From the NCBI GenBank assembly GCA_002841515.1, contig PGZW01000004.1, positions 1 through 33,160 of the forward strand: a DNA stretch of 33,160 bases. The letters run 5' to 3'. This DNA is from Firmicutes bacterium HGW-Firmicutes-19. GTDB lineage: Bacteria; Bacillota_I; Bacilli_A; Erysipelotrichales; Erysipelotrichaceae. Below the pieces are notes generated by a model. The model was not told where the DNA came from. It did not search any database and saw nothing but the letters and a program-made list of their open reading frames with translations. Shown one piece after another: positions 9,747 through 17,686 of the stretch. Both the position numbers and the translations under genes were made by a program. Positions within the stretch are counted from its first letter, which is position 1, and each line of letters starts with the position of its first letter.

Positions 9747-9760
9747 AAAGTTCGGTAACT
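9747..9760. promoter_or_regulatory. Putative repressor operator 1
   Basis: AGTT-CGGT-AACT dyad in the divergent switch region; shares AGTTCGG core with the other sites. Confidence 0.55.
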
Positions 9761-9777
9761 GCAAATAAAACATTAAA

Positions 9778-9792
9778 AAAGTACGGAAATAC
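9778..9792. promoter_or_regulatory. Putative repressor operator 2 (imperfect)
   Basis: AAAGTACGGAAATAC, variant of the AGTTCGG core. Confidence 0.45.
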
Positions 9793-9803
9793 GAATTTTT
9801 GTG

Positions 9804-9832
9804 TTGACATATCTGTTTTTCATTGATATGCT
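9804..9832 (+). promoter_or_regulatory. Putative early rightward promoter (PR)
   Basis: TTGACA-17 nt-TATGCT upstream of the Cro-like gene. Confidence 0.75.
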
Positions 9833-9839
9833 AAAATCA

Positions 9840-9854
9840 AAGTTCGGAAAACTT
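9840..9854. promoter_or_regulatory. Putative repressor operator 3
   Basis: AAGTT-CGGAA-AACTT perfect dyad just downstream of the -10 box. Confidence 0.6.
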
Positions 9855-9875
9855 GACAAATAAGGAGGAAGTGAA

Positions 9876-10145
9876 ATGGAGAAAACGCAATTCGATCATT
9901 CTAAACTAAGAGGAAGAATCCGGGAAAAACTCGGAACTGAGCAAGAATTTCAAAAAAGAATGGGTTTTTCTAAGTTTACAACGACCAATAGGCTCAACGG
10001 CGCTTCATATTTTAAAACCGATGAGATAAAACTGGCCTGCGCAATTTTAGAAATACCTGCATCTGAAATCCCTGCTTATTTTTTTTCACACAATAGTTCG
10101 GAAATCTTAACTATTCTATACACCGAAAAGGAGAATAACACATGA
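9876..10145 (+). CDS. Cro-like / DUF739-type phage regulator
   Basis: Small HTH-like protein KLRGRIREKLGTEQEFQKRMGFSKFTTTNRLNG at the divergent switch. Confidence 0.7.
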   Translation: MEKTQFDHSKLRGRIREKLGTEQEFQKRMGFSKFTTTNRLNGASYFKTDEIKLACAILEIPASEIPAYFFSHNSSEILTILYTEKENNT

Positions 10146-10234
10146 AAGGTTACCGTTTAAAGTGGTGGGTGGTCCCTGCGATCGCTGTACTATGGCATGT
10201 ATTTATATGGTTATGGGCGTGCAGTAAGTTATGA
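10142..10234 (+). CDS. Small hydrophobic protein (30 aa)
   Basis: MKGYRLKWWVVPAIAVLWHVFIWLWACSKL; ATG overlap with upstream and downstream genes. Confidence 0.5.
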   Translation: MKGYRLKWWVVPAIAVLWHVFIWLWACSKL

Positions 10235-10416
10235 GTGATGATCGCGAATACAAACTGACGCCACAAGAATGTCGGGATCAACAAATCGCAGCGTTCAAGC
10301 AAAGGCAGCTCGATGAATATGCAACGAGTTTTACCGAAGCACCCGATCCAATCGAATATCGGGAAGCAATCAAACACTTATTGAAGAAAAGGAGGAAGAA
10401 ACATGGAAGAAGATAA
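10231..10416 (+). CDS. Hypothetical phage protein
   Basis: ORF in the compact early operon, ATGA overlap. Confidence 0.6.
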   Translation: MSDDREYKLTPQECRDQQIAAFKQRQLDEYATSFTEAPDPIEYREAIKHLLKKRRKKHGRR

Positions 10417-10747
10417 CTACAAATGTCCGCGGTGCGGAAGCAAGCTGATTTTATCCAATTCAGTCCGTACAAACAACGTACATGGCTATGAAGTTTGGCA
10501 GTGCGTAAGAGAAGGATGTAATTTCACATTCCAAAGACGCATGGATGAACCGCAAGAAGAATCCGAGCGCAACTTCTTCGCCGACTGTTCCAATACTGAA
10601 TCACTGGCGTGGCAGTACATCGGCTGGACAGGGGCGATACTCAATGGCAGTCTGTTCAAAAAGGACAGCCACAAGCTCGCCGATCTGAAGGAAGCGCTGG
10701 AGCATTTCAAGAAGCGCTGGGAGGAGATTCTTAATGAAACGAAGTGA
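10403..10747 (+). CDS. Zinc-ribbon hypothetical protein
   Basis: YKCPRCGSKLI...VREGCNFTF; SD aggagg upstream. Confidence 0.7.
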   Translation: MEEDNYKCPRCGSKLILSNSVRTNNVHGYEVWQCVREGCNFTFQRRMDEPQEESERNFFADCSNTESLAWQYIGWTGAILNGSLFKKDSHKLADLKEALEHFKKRWEEILNETK

Positions 10748-11018
10748 AATACTGAATCTCTATTATCTTCGCCGGTGCGACATCATGGCGCTGATGATGA
10801 TAGACAGAACGGCAGCGGATAAACAGTTTGAAAAAGCCAAGAGATTAGAAAAGGGAACAGACCCCATCTATGTAAACAAAGTGGAAATGCCCAACTGGAT
10901 CAAGGCGAACCACATCGACATACCGTTACTTACGGAACAAATTAAACGCCAGGAAGGAAAGGAAGAACTCAATGAACCAAAATCAATCCTATCAACCTAC
11001 CCATTTAATACCCGATAA
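10734..11018 (+). CDS. Hypothetical phage protein
   Basis: Operon-embedded ORF overlapping its neighbours by a few bases. Confidence 0.6.
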   Translation: MKRSEILNLYYLRRCDIMALMMIDRTAADKQFEKAKRLEKGTDPIYVNKVEMPNWIKANHIDIPLLTEQIKRQEGKEELNEPKSILSTYPFNTR

Positions 11019-11160
11019 CCACAGAGGGCGCAGACTGCGTGCCAAACGACTGATCGCACAGAAGGCGGTGTGTCCGAAGCACAACGTGCTGCTTACCCTG
11101 GAAGGACCTCAGGCTTTATGTCCGATATGTTCGTACAGGCAACGGAAGCTTCGCAAATGA
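10972..11160 (+). CDS. Hypothetical Zn-finger-like small protein
   Basis: CPKHNVLLTLEGPQALCPICS. Confidence 0.5.
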   Translation: MNQNQSYQPTHLIPDNHRGRRLRAKRLIAQKAVCPKHNVLLTLEGPQALCPICSYRQRKLRK

Positions 11161-11498
11161 ACGGCCTGACCCCGTTTGTCATCGCCGTTGACTTCGATGG
11201 CACGCTTTGCGAAGACAAGTGGCCAGCCATCGGAAGACCCAATAAGGAACTGATCCAACGTTTAAAAGAAGCTCGCCAGGTCGGACAGAAAGTCATTCTG
11301 TGGACGTGCCGGGAAGACCAGCTGCTGAAAGATGCGGTTGCCTGGTGCAAGAGCTACGGACTGGAGTTCGATGCCGTCAACGCCAATCTGCCGGAGAGGA
11401 TCGCTTTGTATAAGACGGACCCCCGCAAAGTCGGTGCCGACCTCTACCTGGATGATCGTGCCGAGAATGTACGGCTGGAGGATGGCGGCTATGACTGA
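11157..11498 (+). CDS. HAD-like hydrolase
   Basis: MNGLTPFVIAVDFDGTLCED motif I, DLYLDDRAENV; start set at ATG 11157 (ATGA overlap). Confidence 0.8.
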   Translation: MNGLTPFVIAVDFDGTLCEDKWPAIGRPNKELIQRLKEARQVGQKVILWTCREDQLLKDAVAWCKSYGLEFDAVNANLPERIALYKTDPRKVGADLYLDDRAENVRLEDGGYD

Positions 11499-11862
11499 GC
11501 TTAAGTCCAGCGGGAAGAAACGCCAGTTCGCTTCCGGAGCTTTACGGGACGATGCGACAGGCAAACCCCGCATGGAGCTGTTGCCGATGGATCTGCTGAC
11601 GGATGTTGCCCAATGGTACACCCTAGGCGCAGTGAAGTACGGAGACAACAACTGGAGACTGGGTCAGCCGGTATCCGCCTGTGTAGGAAGCCTGCTGAGG
11701 CATCTAGCCAAATGGCTGTGCGGACACCGGGATGAAGACCATCTCTCCGCCATCATCTTCAACACACTGTCCATCATGAACGTGGTCAAGTATCACAGCC
11801 ATGATCCGCAGCTCAACGATATGAACTACCAAAAGCAAATCAAGAAGGAGGAAGACACATGA
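11491..11862 (+). CDS. dATP/dGTP diphosphohydrolase N-terminal-domain (MazZ-like) protein
   Basis: GKPRMELLPMDLLTDVAQWYTLGAVKYGDNNWRLG...LRHLAKWLCGHRDEDHLSAIIFNTLSIM, typical of this phage family. Confidence 0.75.
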   Translation: MTELKSSGKKRQFASGALRDDATGKPRMELLPMDLLTDVAQWYTLGAVKYGDNNWRLGQPVSACVGSLLRHLAKWLCGHRDEDHLSAIIFNTLSIMNVVKYHSHDPQLNDMNYQKQIKKEEDT

Positions 11863-11993
11863 CCCAATTCACCGCCGGATTCATCACCGCATTGCTGTTG
11901 ATGTTTGTATTAGGAACAGCCCTGGTATTGCAGGGGCTGACGGAAAAACCCTCCCAGCAAGACGAAGAGTGGAACTGGGAAAGAGAACTCTAG
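11859..11993 (+). CDS. Small single-TM protein
   Basis: MTQFTAGFITALLLMFVLGTALVLQGLTEKPSQQDEEWNWEREL; SD aggagg. Confidence 0.55.
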   Translation: MTQFTAGFITALLLMFVLGTALVLQGLTEKPSQQDEEWNWEREL

Positions 11994-12010
11994 GAAAGGA
12001 GTTAAGACAC

Positions 12011-12337
12011 ATGACGAATGAAACTTTCGATCAACTATCTGAGAAATTAAATACTTTGTATCCTGGTGCCTATTTACAAACACTTTCAGATAGAGGAATC
12101 CCTATGCTTGTTTCAAAGAAATACCATAATGCGATCCAAATCGCTTGGAATGGTCTAAATATTTATTTTCTACCAGTAAAGAAAATTAAAAGAGAGTATA
12201 TCTACATGTTTGCACCAAGTACAAAACCTGTTGATCAGATTATTGAAGAAATCAGAAACTTCAACAGACGAATTAAGTCGGAAAAAGCAGAGCAATTAGC
12301 GCTATTCGATACAGAAGCGTTGAGGCTAAGACCATGA
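12011..12337 (+). CDS. Hypothetical phage protein
   Basis: ORF with SD aaaggag; operon context. Confidence 0.6.
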   Translation: MTNETFDQLSEKLNTLYPGAYLQTLSDRGIPMLVSKKYHNAIQIAWNGLNIYFLPVKKIKREYIYMFAPSTKPVDQIIEEIRNFNRRIKSEKAEQLALFDTEALRLRP

Positions 12338-12552
12338 TTGAGTATATCGGCTTGGCAGGAACAGTTACAGTTCTAATCGCCTTTACTAGAAAAGGTGAGC
12401 TTCAAATCCGCTTAGTGAGTTTAATAGGGGCGATATTATTCCTGATCTACGGCATTTTGCTCAGTGCTACCAGCGTAATCTTGCTTAACTGGATTCTGAT
12501 TGGGGTACATGTTCAAAGAATAATCAAACTTAGAAAGGAGAAAGCTCAATGA
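12334..12552 (+). CDS. Small multi-TM protein (YgjV/SemiSWEET-like appearance)
   Basis: Hydrophobic 72 aa: MIEYIGLAGTVTVLIAFTRKGELQIRLVSLIGAILFLIYGILLSATSVILLNWILIGVHV. Confidence 0.55.
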   Translation: MIEYIGLAGTVTVLIAFTRKGELQIRLVSLIGAILFLIYGILLSATSVILLNWILIGVHVQRIIKLRKEKAQ

Positions 12553-12959
12553 ATAAAAGCATTTTCTTAATATGCCCAGTAAGAAACGCAACTGAAGTTC
12601 AGAAGCAAAAAATGGAAAAGCATATATCAAAAATCGAAAGCCAAGGTCACACGATTTACTATCCTGCGCGAGACACTGACCAAAACGACGGCGTCGGCTA
12701 TCGCATCTGTACCGATAACCTAAATGCGATGAAAGCTGCAGATGAGATTCATATCTTCTGGGATCCTTCAAGTACAGGAACACTATTTGATCTTGGCATG
12801 GCCTTTGCTCTTAAGAAGAAGTTGAAAATTGTCAACTTTGAAGAAGTCGAAATCACAAGGAGTAAATCCTTTTCTAACATGATCAGACACTGGCAAAACG
12901 TTTCCGTTCTAGGCGACTTAATATCCGCTATTGCAAACTCGCCTGCGGATGACATGTAA
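12549..12959 (+). CDS. Nucleoside 2-deoxyribosyltransferase-like (NDT-fold) protein
   Basis: FLICPVRNA...IYYPARDTDQND...AADEIHIFWDPSSTGTLFDLGMAFAL. Confidence 0.65.
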   Translation: MNKSIFLICPVRNATEVQKQKMEKHISKIESQGHTIYYPARDTDQNDGVGYRICTDNLNAMKAADEIHIFWDPSSTGTLFDLGMAFALKKKLKIVNFEEVEITRSKSFSNMIRHWQNVSVLGDLISAIANSPADDM

Positions 12960-12975
12960 GAAAGGAGAAAGACAC

Positions 12976-13215
12976 ATGAGAAACAAACTAACCGACTTGA
13001 ACAATTATCTGTTTGAACAACTCGAAAGACTCAATGACGATGATCTCACGCCGGAAGAGCTCGAGAAAGAAATCCGCCGATCCAATGCCGTGACCAAAAT
13101 CGGACAGGTCGTCATCAATAATGCAAACATCCTTCTTGAAGCTAAGAAGCACCTGGACGCATTCAGCGGGGATACTTCGGTACTTCCGGACATTCTGAAG
13201 CTTGACAACAAGTAA
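12976..13215 (+). CDS. Hypothetical phage protein
   Basis: ORF with aaaggag SD before ATG 12976. Confidence 0.65.
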   Translation: MRNKLTDLNNYLFEQLERLNDDDLTPEELEKEIRRSNAVTKIGQVVINNANILLEAKKHLDAFSGDTSVLPDILKLDNK

Positions 13216-13216
13216 C

Positions 13217-13831
13217 ATGAACACTCAGCGAAAATACACACCCGAGATCATCCAGTTTGTCCGGGAGAAAGTCAAAGAGTACACCGATAAGCAAATTGCA
13301 GAACTCATCAACCAACGCTGGAATCTCGGCGTCACTGAGTCAAGCATTACCAATCTGAAGACAAGACATAACATCCGGACCGGATTTCATCGGGCGACGT
13401 TTCCGAAAGGACACACACCGATCAATAAAGGAACCAAAGGCATGTTCAACGTCGGAGGCAATGTCACAAGCTTTAAAAAAGGTCACACACCAAACAACTA
13501 TAGACCCGTCCGTAGCGAACGCCTGGATAAAGACGGGTATGTGATGGTCAAGGTTCAGGAACACGGACTGTACCAGCACCGATGGCGGCTGAAACACCGC
13601 GTCGTGTGGGAAGAAGCTTACGGACCGTTAACACCAAATGAAGCAATCGTGTTCAAAGACGGTAACCGAAAAAACTTCGATCTTGACAACTTGATGAAGG
13701 TAACTCGAGCCGAGTTGGTTCAACTGAATAAGCATCGATACCTGACGGGACACGCAGACACTGCAGAACCATCACTCACCCTGATAAGAATCATACGGGC
13801 CATTAGAAAACGAAAGGAGAAAAGAACATGA
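13217..13831 (+). CDS. HNH endonuclease (putative free-standing homing endonuclease)
   Basis: TFPKGHTPINKGTKGMF...RPVRSERLDKDGYVMVKV...LKHRVVWEEAYGPLTPNEAIVFKDGNRKNFDLDNLMKV. Confidence 0.88.
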   Translation: MNTQRKYTPEIIQFVREKVKEYTDKQIAELINQRWNLGVTESSITNLKTRHNIRTGFHRATFPKGHTPINKGTKGMFNVGGNVTSFKKGHTPNNYRPVRSERLDKDGYVMVKVQEHGLYQHRWRLKHRVVWEEAYGPLTPNEAIVFKDGNRKNFDLDNLMKVTRAELVQLNKHRYLTGHADTAEPSLTLIRIIRAIRKRKEKRT

Positions 13832-13962
13832 ATTGGTTATGGACACTAGCCTTATGCATGATATCCGGAGCCATTGGCTTTATGTGGTGCGCCCTGCTCA
13901 CCATAGGCAGAGAATCTGATAGAGAATACCATACGAAATGCGAAGGTACGTCGGATGATTAG
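13828..13962 (+). CDS. Small membrane protein
   Basis: MNWLWTLALCMISGAIGFMWCALLTIGRESDREYHTKCEGTSDD; SD aaggag. Confidence 0.6.
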   Translation: MNWLWTLALCMISGAIGFMWCALLTIGRESDREYHTKCEGTSDD

Positions 13963-14113
13963 CAAAAAGCAACTGGAAGAGAAACTTGCCAAACTTAAGC
14001 GCGAATTGAAGGATGTCCTGCACGATAACGACATAGCGGAATTTGACAGATTAAGCAAAGAAATCGACGATGTGAAGTTTGAAATTGCTTACTACAAGGA
14101 GGATGCTGCATGA
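13955..14113 (+). CDS. Small coiled-coil hypothetical protein
   Basis: MISKKQLEEKLAKLKRELKDVLHDNDIAEFDRLSKEIDDVKFEIAYYKEDAA. Confidence 0.55.
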   Translation: MISKKQLEEKLAKLKRELKDVLHDNDIAEFDRLSKEIDDVKFEIAYYKEDAA

Positions 14114-14481
14114 CCTACACCAACGTTTACGTACAGCTGAGAGAATGCCTCAATCAACAAGTGCCGGAATATGCCTGGCAGAAATGCTCAACATGTGAAA
14201 TCGTCGGTGTACATCTGCAAAACGACCCGATGATCAGCATCCTGGTCGAAGTATTGTATGCCAAAAACGTAGAAGGAAAAATCATCAACAAGTTTCGAAT
14301 CACAGGAACCGCAAAGCCCCGCATTGAAGACAAGACCGTGACGACCAACTATATATCGATATCATCCAAGGCCGACAGCATTGAAGGGGCGATCGAACAA
14401 ATCAACTCCGCCCACCGCTATCTGTATGGACACAACTTCCGGCTTCCCCTGGAGTTTAACGAGCATGGCGCTGTATCCTGA
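14110..14481 (+). CDS. Hypothetical phage protein
   Basis: ORF with caaggagg SD, ATGA overlap with upstream gene. Confidence 0.65.
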   Translation: MTYTNVYVQLRECLNQQVPEYAWQKCSTCEIVGVHLQNDPMISILVEVLYAKNVEGKIINKFRITGTAKPRIEDKTVTTNYISISSKADSIEGAIEQINSAHRYLYGHNFRLPLEFNEHGAVS

Positions 14482-14953
14482 CGCTTTGCCGGATGACGCG
14501 AATACGATCACCGTCATGGAGTACGACTTCCCGCTGACCAACGAGAAGTGTCGGATACGCGTACTGAAGCAAACACAGTCTTACGAATACAATTATGGAT
14601 TCACATCGCCCGATGGCAGTACTACCTGGATGGTCGTCTCGAAGAAAGACTTCAGAGGGGCCTTCCGAACCGCCACCAAAGCGATCGAACGCTTCGTCGG
14701 AGAAGCTCAAGAAGCTGACACCGACGAATGGAACTTATTCTCAATCGGAAAGGAGGACTACAATGTTCCAAATCAATATCGAACTGACGATCAAGCCATC
14801 CAAAGAGATGATAGAAATCGTCAAAGCTCTGACAGGGCTCAATCTTTCAGCTCCGACTCCAAAACCGCTAAGCGTGGTGCTGGACGGCCAACCCATCGCC
14901 GAAGTATATCAAGAAGAACCGGCACCCAAGAAGAAAGTCAAGAAGACCGATGA
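14465..14953 (+). CDS. Hypothetical phage protein; C-terminal part overlaps the next gene by ~190 nt
   Basis: MALYPDALPDDANTITVMEYDFPLTNEKCRIRV; ORF runs past the SD and start of the next gene. Confidence 0.5.
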   Translation: MALYPDALPDDANTITVMEYDFPLTNEKCRIRVLKQTQSYEYNYGFTSPDGSTTWMVVSKKDFRGAFRTATKAIERFVGEAQEADTDEWNLFSIGKEDYNVPNQYRTDDQAIQRDDRNRQSSDRAQSFSSDSKTAKRGAGRPTHRRSISRRTGTQEESQEDR

Positions 14954-15230
14954 AAATGCGACTGCACCAACCGAAGCTGCGCAACCTCCCGTATCCATGG
15001 AAGAAATCAAAGCGCTGTTGGCCAAAGCCAAAGCCGAGAAATCCGATGAAGGATTCGACGTACGTAAGTTTATCCGGGCGTACAACATCAGCTACAACAA
15101 GTTATCCGATGCAGATACTCAGTGCTATCCGTCCATGAAACAAATGCTGGAAGAACTGCTGTACGGCGAAGGCTGGGAATCCTTCAGCAAGAAGCTGGAG
15201 GTGATCACCCGTGACGGTCTCCCATTCTAA
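14763..15230 (+). CDS. Hypothetical phage protein with charged linker
   Basis: MFQINIELTIKPSKEMIEIVKALTGL...EEPAPKKKVKKTDENA; aaaggagg SD. Confidence 0.65.
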   Translation: MFQINIELTIKPSKEMIEIVKALTGLNLSAPTPKPLSVVLDGQPIAEVYQEEPAPKKKVKKTDENATAPTEAAQPPVSMEEIKALLAKAKAEKSDEGFDVRKFIRAYNISYNKLSDADTQCYPSMKQMLEELLYGEGWESFSKKLEVITRDGLPF

Positions 15231-16371
15231 CCGAGCCCATGCGCTGTTAGGTGCATCCAGCGCCTATCGCTGGCTGGCATGTCCTGCCAGTGCCCGACTG
15301 GAAGAAACATTCCCCGAAACAACGACTGCTTATGCTGAAGAGGGAACAAGAGCTCATGAGCTGGCCCAACAGTATTTAGAGAACTTTATCAATGGCGGAG
15401 AGGACAACATCATGTTGTTCTCACGCGAAGAGCAAATTGTGTTAAAAGAGCTTGAACCCTACACGGATTTCATCATTGAAAAGTGGAACGGTATCCGTTC
15501 ACAACATCCCGAAGCCAACATCTTCTTTGAACAGAAACTTGATTTCTCACAATATGTTCCCGATGGCTTCGGAACCGGTGACGTTCTGATCATCTATGAC
15601 GACGTGATGGAAGTCATCGATCTGAAGTTTGGCAAAGGCGTCAAAGTCGATGCTTACAATAACCCCCAGCTTCGCTTATACGGCTTGGGTGCATACCTCG
15701 CCTTCGGTGACATCTATGACTTCACCAAAGTCATCGTCACCATCCATCAGCCCCGTTTAGACCACGTCAGCAGTGAAGAGCTGAGTGTGGATGAATTGCT
15801 TGACTGGGCAGAGAACTCGGTAAAACCGACAGCTGAGCTCGCCTACAACGGTGAAGGCGGATATCATCCCGGCGATCACTGCCGGTTCTGTAAAGCCGCC
15901 GCCGTCTGCCGTGCCCGTGCTGAAGCCAATCTAGCCTTAGCAAAGATGGAGTTTCGAAGCGCTGACATCCTGGATGATGAAGAGATTGCAGAAGTGTTGA
16001 CCAAAGCTTCCGAGCTGGCGAAGTGGGCGGAAGCAATCGAGGCCTATGCCTTGAAAGAAGCCATCGCCGGCCGTGAGTTCCCTGGGTTTAAAATCGTTGA
16101 AGGACGCTCCGTGCGCGCCATCACAGACCCCGAAGCCGCTGTCAAGATACTGGTTGAAAACGGAACTCCGGAAGCCATGCTCTATGAACGCAAGATGCTC
16201 ACGCTGACAGCGATGGAGAAAGTGGTAGGCAAGAAGTCGTTTACGGAACTGCTGAAGGATCTGATTGAGAAGAAGCCGGGGAAACCCGCACTGGTACCGG
16301 CAAGCGACAAACGTCCAGCATTCGTGCCTGCCTCCATCGACTTCGCTGATGTGGTGGTGGACGATGAGTAA
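15211..16371 (+). CDS. DUF2800 family protein (RecB/Cas4-like PD-(D/E)XK nuclease)
   Basis: HALLGASSAYRWLACPASARLEE...GTRAHELAQ...GDVLIIYDDVMEVIDLKFGKGVKV...CRFCKAAAVCRARAE. Confidence 0.9.
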   Translation: MTVSHSNRAHALLGASSAYRWLACPASARLEETFPETTTAYAEEGTRAHELAQQYLENFINGGEDNIMLFSREEQIVLKELEPYTDFIIEKWNGIRSQHPEANIFFEQKLDFSQYVPDGFGTGDVLIIYDDVMEVIDLKFGKGVKVDAYNNPQLRLYGLGAYLAFGDIYDFTKVIVTIHQPRLDHVSSEELSVDELLDWAENSVKPTAELAYNGEGGYHPGDHCRFCKAAAVCRARAEANLALAKMEFRSADILDDEEIAEVLTKASELAKWAEAIEAYALKEAIAGREFPGFKIVEGRSVRAITDPEAAVKILVENGTPEAMLYERKMLTLTAMEKVVGKKSFTELLKDLIEKKPGKPALVPASDKRPAFVPASIDFADVVVDDE

Positions 16372-16582
16372 ACCAACCAAGCGAATCACCTGGGAAGTCT
16401 TCCAGGAAGTCACGGTAGAAGTGCCGGTGGAAGCCACAGAAGAAGAGATCACGCTCATTCAATCCTCAACGATGATTGAACAGTTCCCCGGCTTCTTCTG
16501 CGGCGACTGGAAGGAAGATGAAGGAGAGCAAAAGTATCCTATAAAAATACCTCGAAGTGAAAAGGAGGAAACATGTACATAA
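16364..16582 (+). CDS. Hypothetical phage protein
   Basis: ATG overlaps end of DUF2800 gene. Confidence 0.55.
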   Translation: MSKPTKRITWEVFQEVTVEVPVEATEEEITLIQSSTMIEQFPGFFCGDWKEDEGEQKYPIKIPRSEKEETCT

Positions 16583-16821
16583 CCGTTGAGATGAATGCCT
16601 ATGAATATGCGAAAATACTGGGCGTTACCGTTGGTCAACCCTTCAAGGCAGTAGCTAGTGATGAATTTGGTGAATGCAATTTAGAATGTGTCGTTTTGGA
16701 AAACGGCACAGTGATGACAATAACCAATGGTAATTACAGTGTCTTAGGACCTAGCGGGATCAGAGATTTATTGGTAAATGAAAAAGGTAAACCAGGGCAG
16801 TTTGGGATCGCAAAGCGATGA
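16573..16821 (+). CDS. Hypothetical phage protein
   Basis: aaaggagg SD before ATG. Confidence 0.65.
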   Translation: MYITVEMNAYEYAKILGVTVGQPFKAVASDEFGECNLECVVLENGTVMTITNGNYSVLGPSGIRDLLVNEKGKPGQFGIAKR

Positions 16822-17117
16822 CTGAAGAACAAGCCCTCGCTGAGCTGACCAAGCTCGCAGAACTCGGCCCGGATGAATACTTTCACCGGGCTGAGAATAA
16901 AGAAATTGTAGCTGAAACTATGGTGTGGCTGAGAGTTGTCCTACACAAATACAGGCAACAAACATCACAGTTCGCTATCGTTCTCCGACACGGAAGTCAG
17001 TACATGGCGTTCGACTCAGAAATGGAAGCTCTGCAGTTTGCAGAGGAGAAGAACCTAAAAGGATGCCATCTGATGTATATCCAAAAAATCAAGAAAGGAG
17101 TCATAACACATGACTAA
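16818..17117 (+). CDS. Hypothetical phage protein
   Basis: ATGA overlap with upstream gene. Confidence 0.55.
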   Translation: MTEEQALAELTKLAELGPDEYFHRAENKEIVAETMVWLRVVLHKYRQQTSQFAIVLRHGSQYMAFDSEMEALQFAEEKNLKGCHLMYIQKIKKGVITHD

Positions 17118-17685
17118 CAAAACAAATGCCCCTGCCGCTGAGACGAAAGTCATCACCGGCAAAGTCCGTTTATCTTATGCCCATCTGTTTACCCCCAAGG
17201 CCGCGCCGGGGAGTACGGAAGCCAAGTATTCCGTATCGCTGATCATCCCGAAGTCGGATAAGAAGACACTCTCCAACATCCGCAGAGCCATAGAGAATGC
17301 GACCCAAAACGGCATCGCTTCCAAGTGGGGCGGAAAACTCCCGCGCAATCTGAAAACCCCGTTGCGTGACGGCGATGATGAGCGCCCCGATGATCCGACG
17401 TATGCCAATTCATATTTCATCAATGCAACCTCGAAGACGGCCCCCGGATTGGTCGACCAACGCCGTCAGCCGATCATCAGCGAAGAAGACCTCTACTCCG
17501 GTGCTTATGCCTTTGTATCTGTCAACTTCTATCCGTTTGACACCAACGGCTCCAAAGGGATTGCCTGCGGTCTCAACAACGTGATGAAAGCGGCAGACGG
17601 AGACTTCCTGGGCGGACGTGCTTCTGCAGATGAAGATTTCAAGGACATCGAGGTTGACGAAGACGAAGACGATGCACTGAATTAG
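17110..17685 (+). CDS. DUF2815 family protein (putative phage ssDNA-binding protein)
   Basis: TGKVRLSYAHLFTPKAAPGSTEAKYSVSLIIPKSDK...YAFVSVNFYPFDTNGSKGIACGLNNVM. Confidence 0.88.
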   Translation: MTNKTNAPAAETKVITGKVRLSYAHLFTPKAAPGSTEAKYSVSLIIPKSDKKTLSNIRRAIENATQNGIASKWGGKLPRNLKTPLRDGDDERPDDPTYANSYFINATSKTAPGLVDQRRQPIISEEDLYSGAYAFVSVNFYPFDTNGSKGIACGLNNVMKAADGDFLGGRASADEDFKDIEVDEDEDDALN

Positions 17686-17686
17686 T

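Noticed and set aside
12549-12959. TIR-like NADase / anti-phage defence effector
   Set aside because: Fold resembles nucleoside deoxyribosyltransferase-like phage proteins; no evidence for a defence partner or NADase motif from sequence alone.
14381-14953. Extended N-terminus of the ORF starting at 14381
   Set aside because: Upstream part overlaps gene 14110-14481; ATG 14465 is the plausible start.
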